NCBI GenBank assembly: GCA_020723765.1
Contig: DYIF01000008.1
Location: 1 to 52,215 of the forward strand
From: Elusimicrobium minutum
GTDB lineage: Bacteria > Elusimicrobiota > Elusimicrobia > Elusimicrobiales > UBA9959
Reading direction: 5' to 3'
DNA: 52,215 nt
Numbering within the stretch: position 1 is the stretch's first letter; every line of letters begins with the position of its first letter. Positions 51,926-52,215 of the stretch are shown here, in pieces. A program made the translations under genes and the position numbers. Below the pieces are notes generated by a model. The model was given only the letters and a program-made list of their open reading frames with translations, was not told the DNA's origin and did not search any database.

Positions 51926-52215
51926 ATTAAATGAAACCAGATTTCATAGGGCAACCCTAACAGCGGGGAAAGTTTTCTCTCTGGCTTCGGCATTAAATGA
52001 AACCAGATTTCATAGGGCAACCCTAACGGGCTATACAAGCTAACGCTTTCGGTTGGTATTAAATGAAACCAGATTTCATAGGGCAACCCTAACCGGAGTG
52101 ACCTATATCTCCGCACAAAGCCTATTAAATGAAACCAGATTTCATAGGGCAACCCTAACTCCTGACTGACAGCCCATACATTTGGATTTATTAAATGAAA
52201 CCAGATTTCATAGGG
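51926..52215 (-). CRISPR. Type II-C CRISPR array, five repeats (last one cut by the window end)
   Basis: Repeats of 36 bp lie at 51926-51961, 51992-52027, 52058-52093, 52124-52159 and 52190-52215 (truncated). The four spacers are all 30 nt (51962-51991, 52028-52057, 52094-52123, 52160-52189). Repeats are identical. On the minus strand the repeat begins GTTAGGGTTGCC and ends TTCATTTAAT; I infer this as the crRNA sense because the tracrRNA anti-repeat fits only that strand and because type II repeats usually begin with GTT. A degenerate half repeat (CCGATTTCATA, 51897-51908) lies just outside the array. Confidence 0.97.

Noticed and set aside
51892-52152. Open reading frame on the minus strand with repeated YEIWFHL units
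   Set aside because: It is a translation of the CRISPR array. The 66-nt repeat-spacer unit is a multiple of three, so the repeat reads in one frame; it is not a real repeat protein.

Overview
The window is AT-rich DNA from a diderm bacterium. Outer-membrane parts are visible: a TonB-dependent receptor, a TolC-family channel and an MlaD/MlaE/MlaF lipid transporter. My best guess at lineage is Elusimicrobiota. The Cas9 resembles, from memory, that of Elusimicrobium minutum through long shared stretches in RuvC-I, the region before RuvC-II, and the C-terminal PAM-interacting part. No rRNA is present to confirm this.

Layout. (1) 1-8.1 kb: a consensus promoter, a structured leader RNA with two copies of a pseudoknot-forming motif and an intrinsic terminator, then a tight seven-gene operon: unknown protein, canonical MetK, AAA+ ATPase, MoxR-like AAA+ ATPase, unknown protein, HExxH metallopeptidase-VWA protein, and a divergent second MetK. 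This is the best candidate in the window for an undescribed system. (2) 8.1-19.96 kb: CsgG-like exported protein, PspC, a cobalamin riboswitch with a BtuB-like receptor, tRNA-Thr, an RND/TolC efflux cluster on the minus strand with two small partner proteins, an MFS exporter, and CysE/CysK. (3) 20.0-23.2 kb: a small exported Cys-containing peptide, an orphan peptide-binding protein and a hybrid histidine kinase, which look like a peptide-sensing cassette. (4) 23.3-35.5 kb: a catabolic region with a cyclase-family hydrolase, a three-subunit molybdenum hydroxylase, an omega-amidase-like nitrilase and the three subunits of an oxamate-carbamoyltransferase-type enzyme (AllH, AllF, AllG). It is interspersed with unusual degenerate 7-bp and 8-bp tandem repeats, a duplicated 59-bp promoter-like block and 32-nt palindromes. 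(5) 35.5-46.8 kb, minus strand: a histidine kinase and a housekeeping run (Nif3-like, PAS protein, CysS, lipoprotein, IspF, IspD, YacL-like PIN/TRAM, RadA, MlaD-MlaF-MlaE, Alr). (6) 46.8-52.2 kb: a type II-C CRISPR-Cas locus (Cas9, Cas1, Cas2), an array of five repeats cut by the window end, and between Cas2 and the array a minus-strand tracrRNA that I locate from its anti-repeat.

The array appears to be transcribed from the minus strand, convergent with the cas genes. Each repeat carries promoter-like hexamers, as in Neisseria and Campylobacter type II-C systems. The anti-repeat is split into two blocks that pair with repeat bases 1-19 and 16-28. Several genes (pspC, cysE, mlaD, alr and the histidine kinase at 36.5 kb) have a -10 box 6-8 nt before the ATG and no Shine-Dalgarno sequence, so leaderless mRNAs are likely here. 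All functional calls come from reading motifs; no database search was possible.
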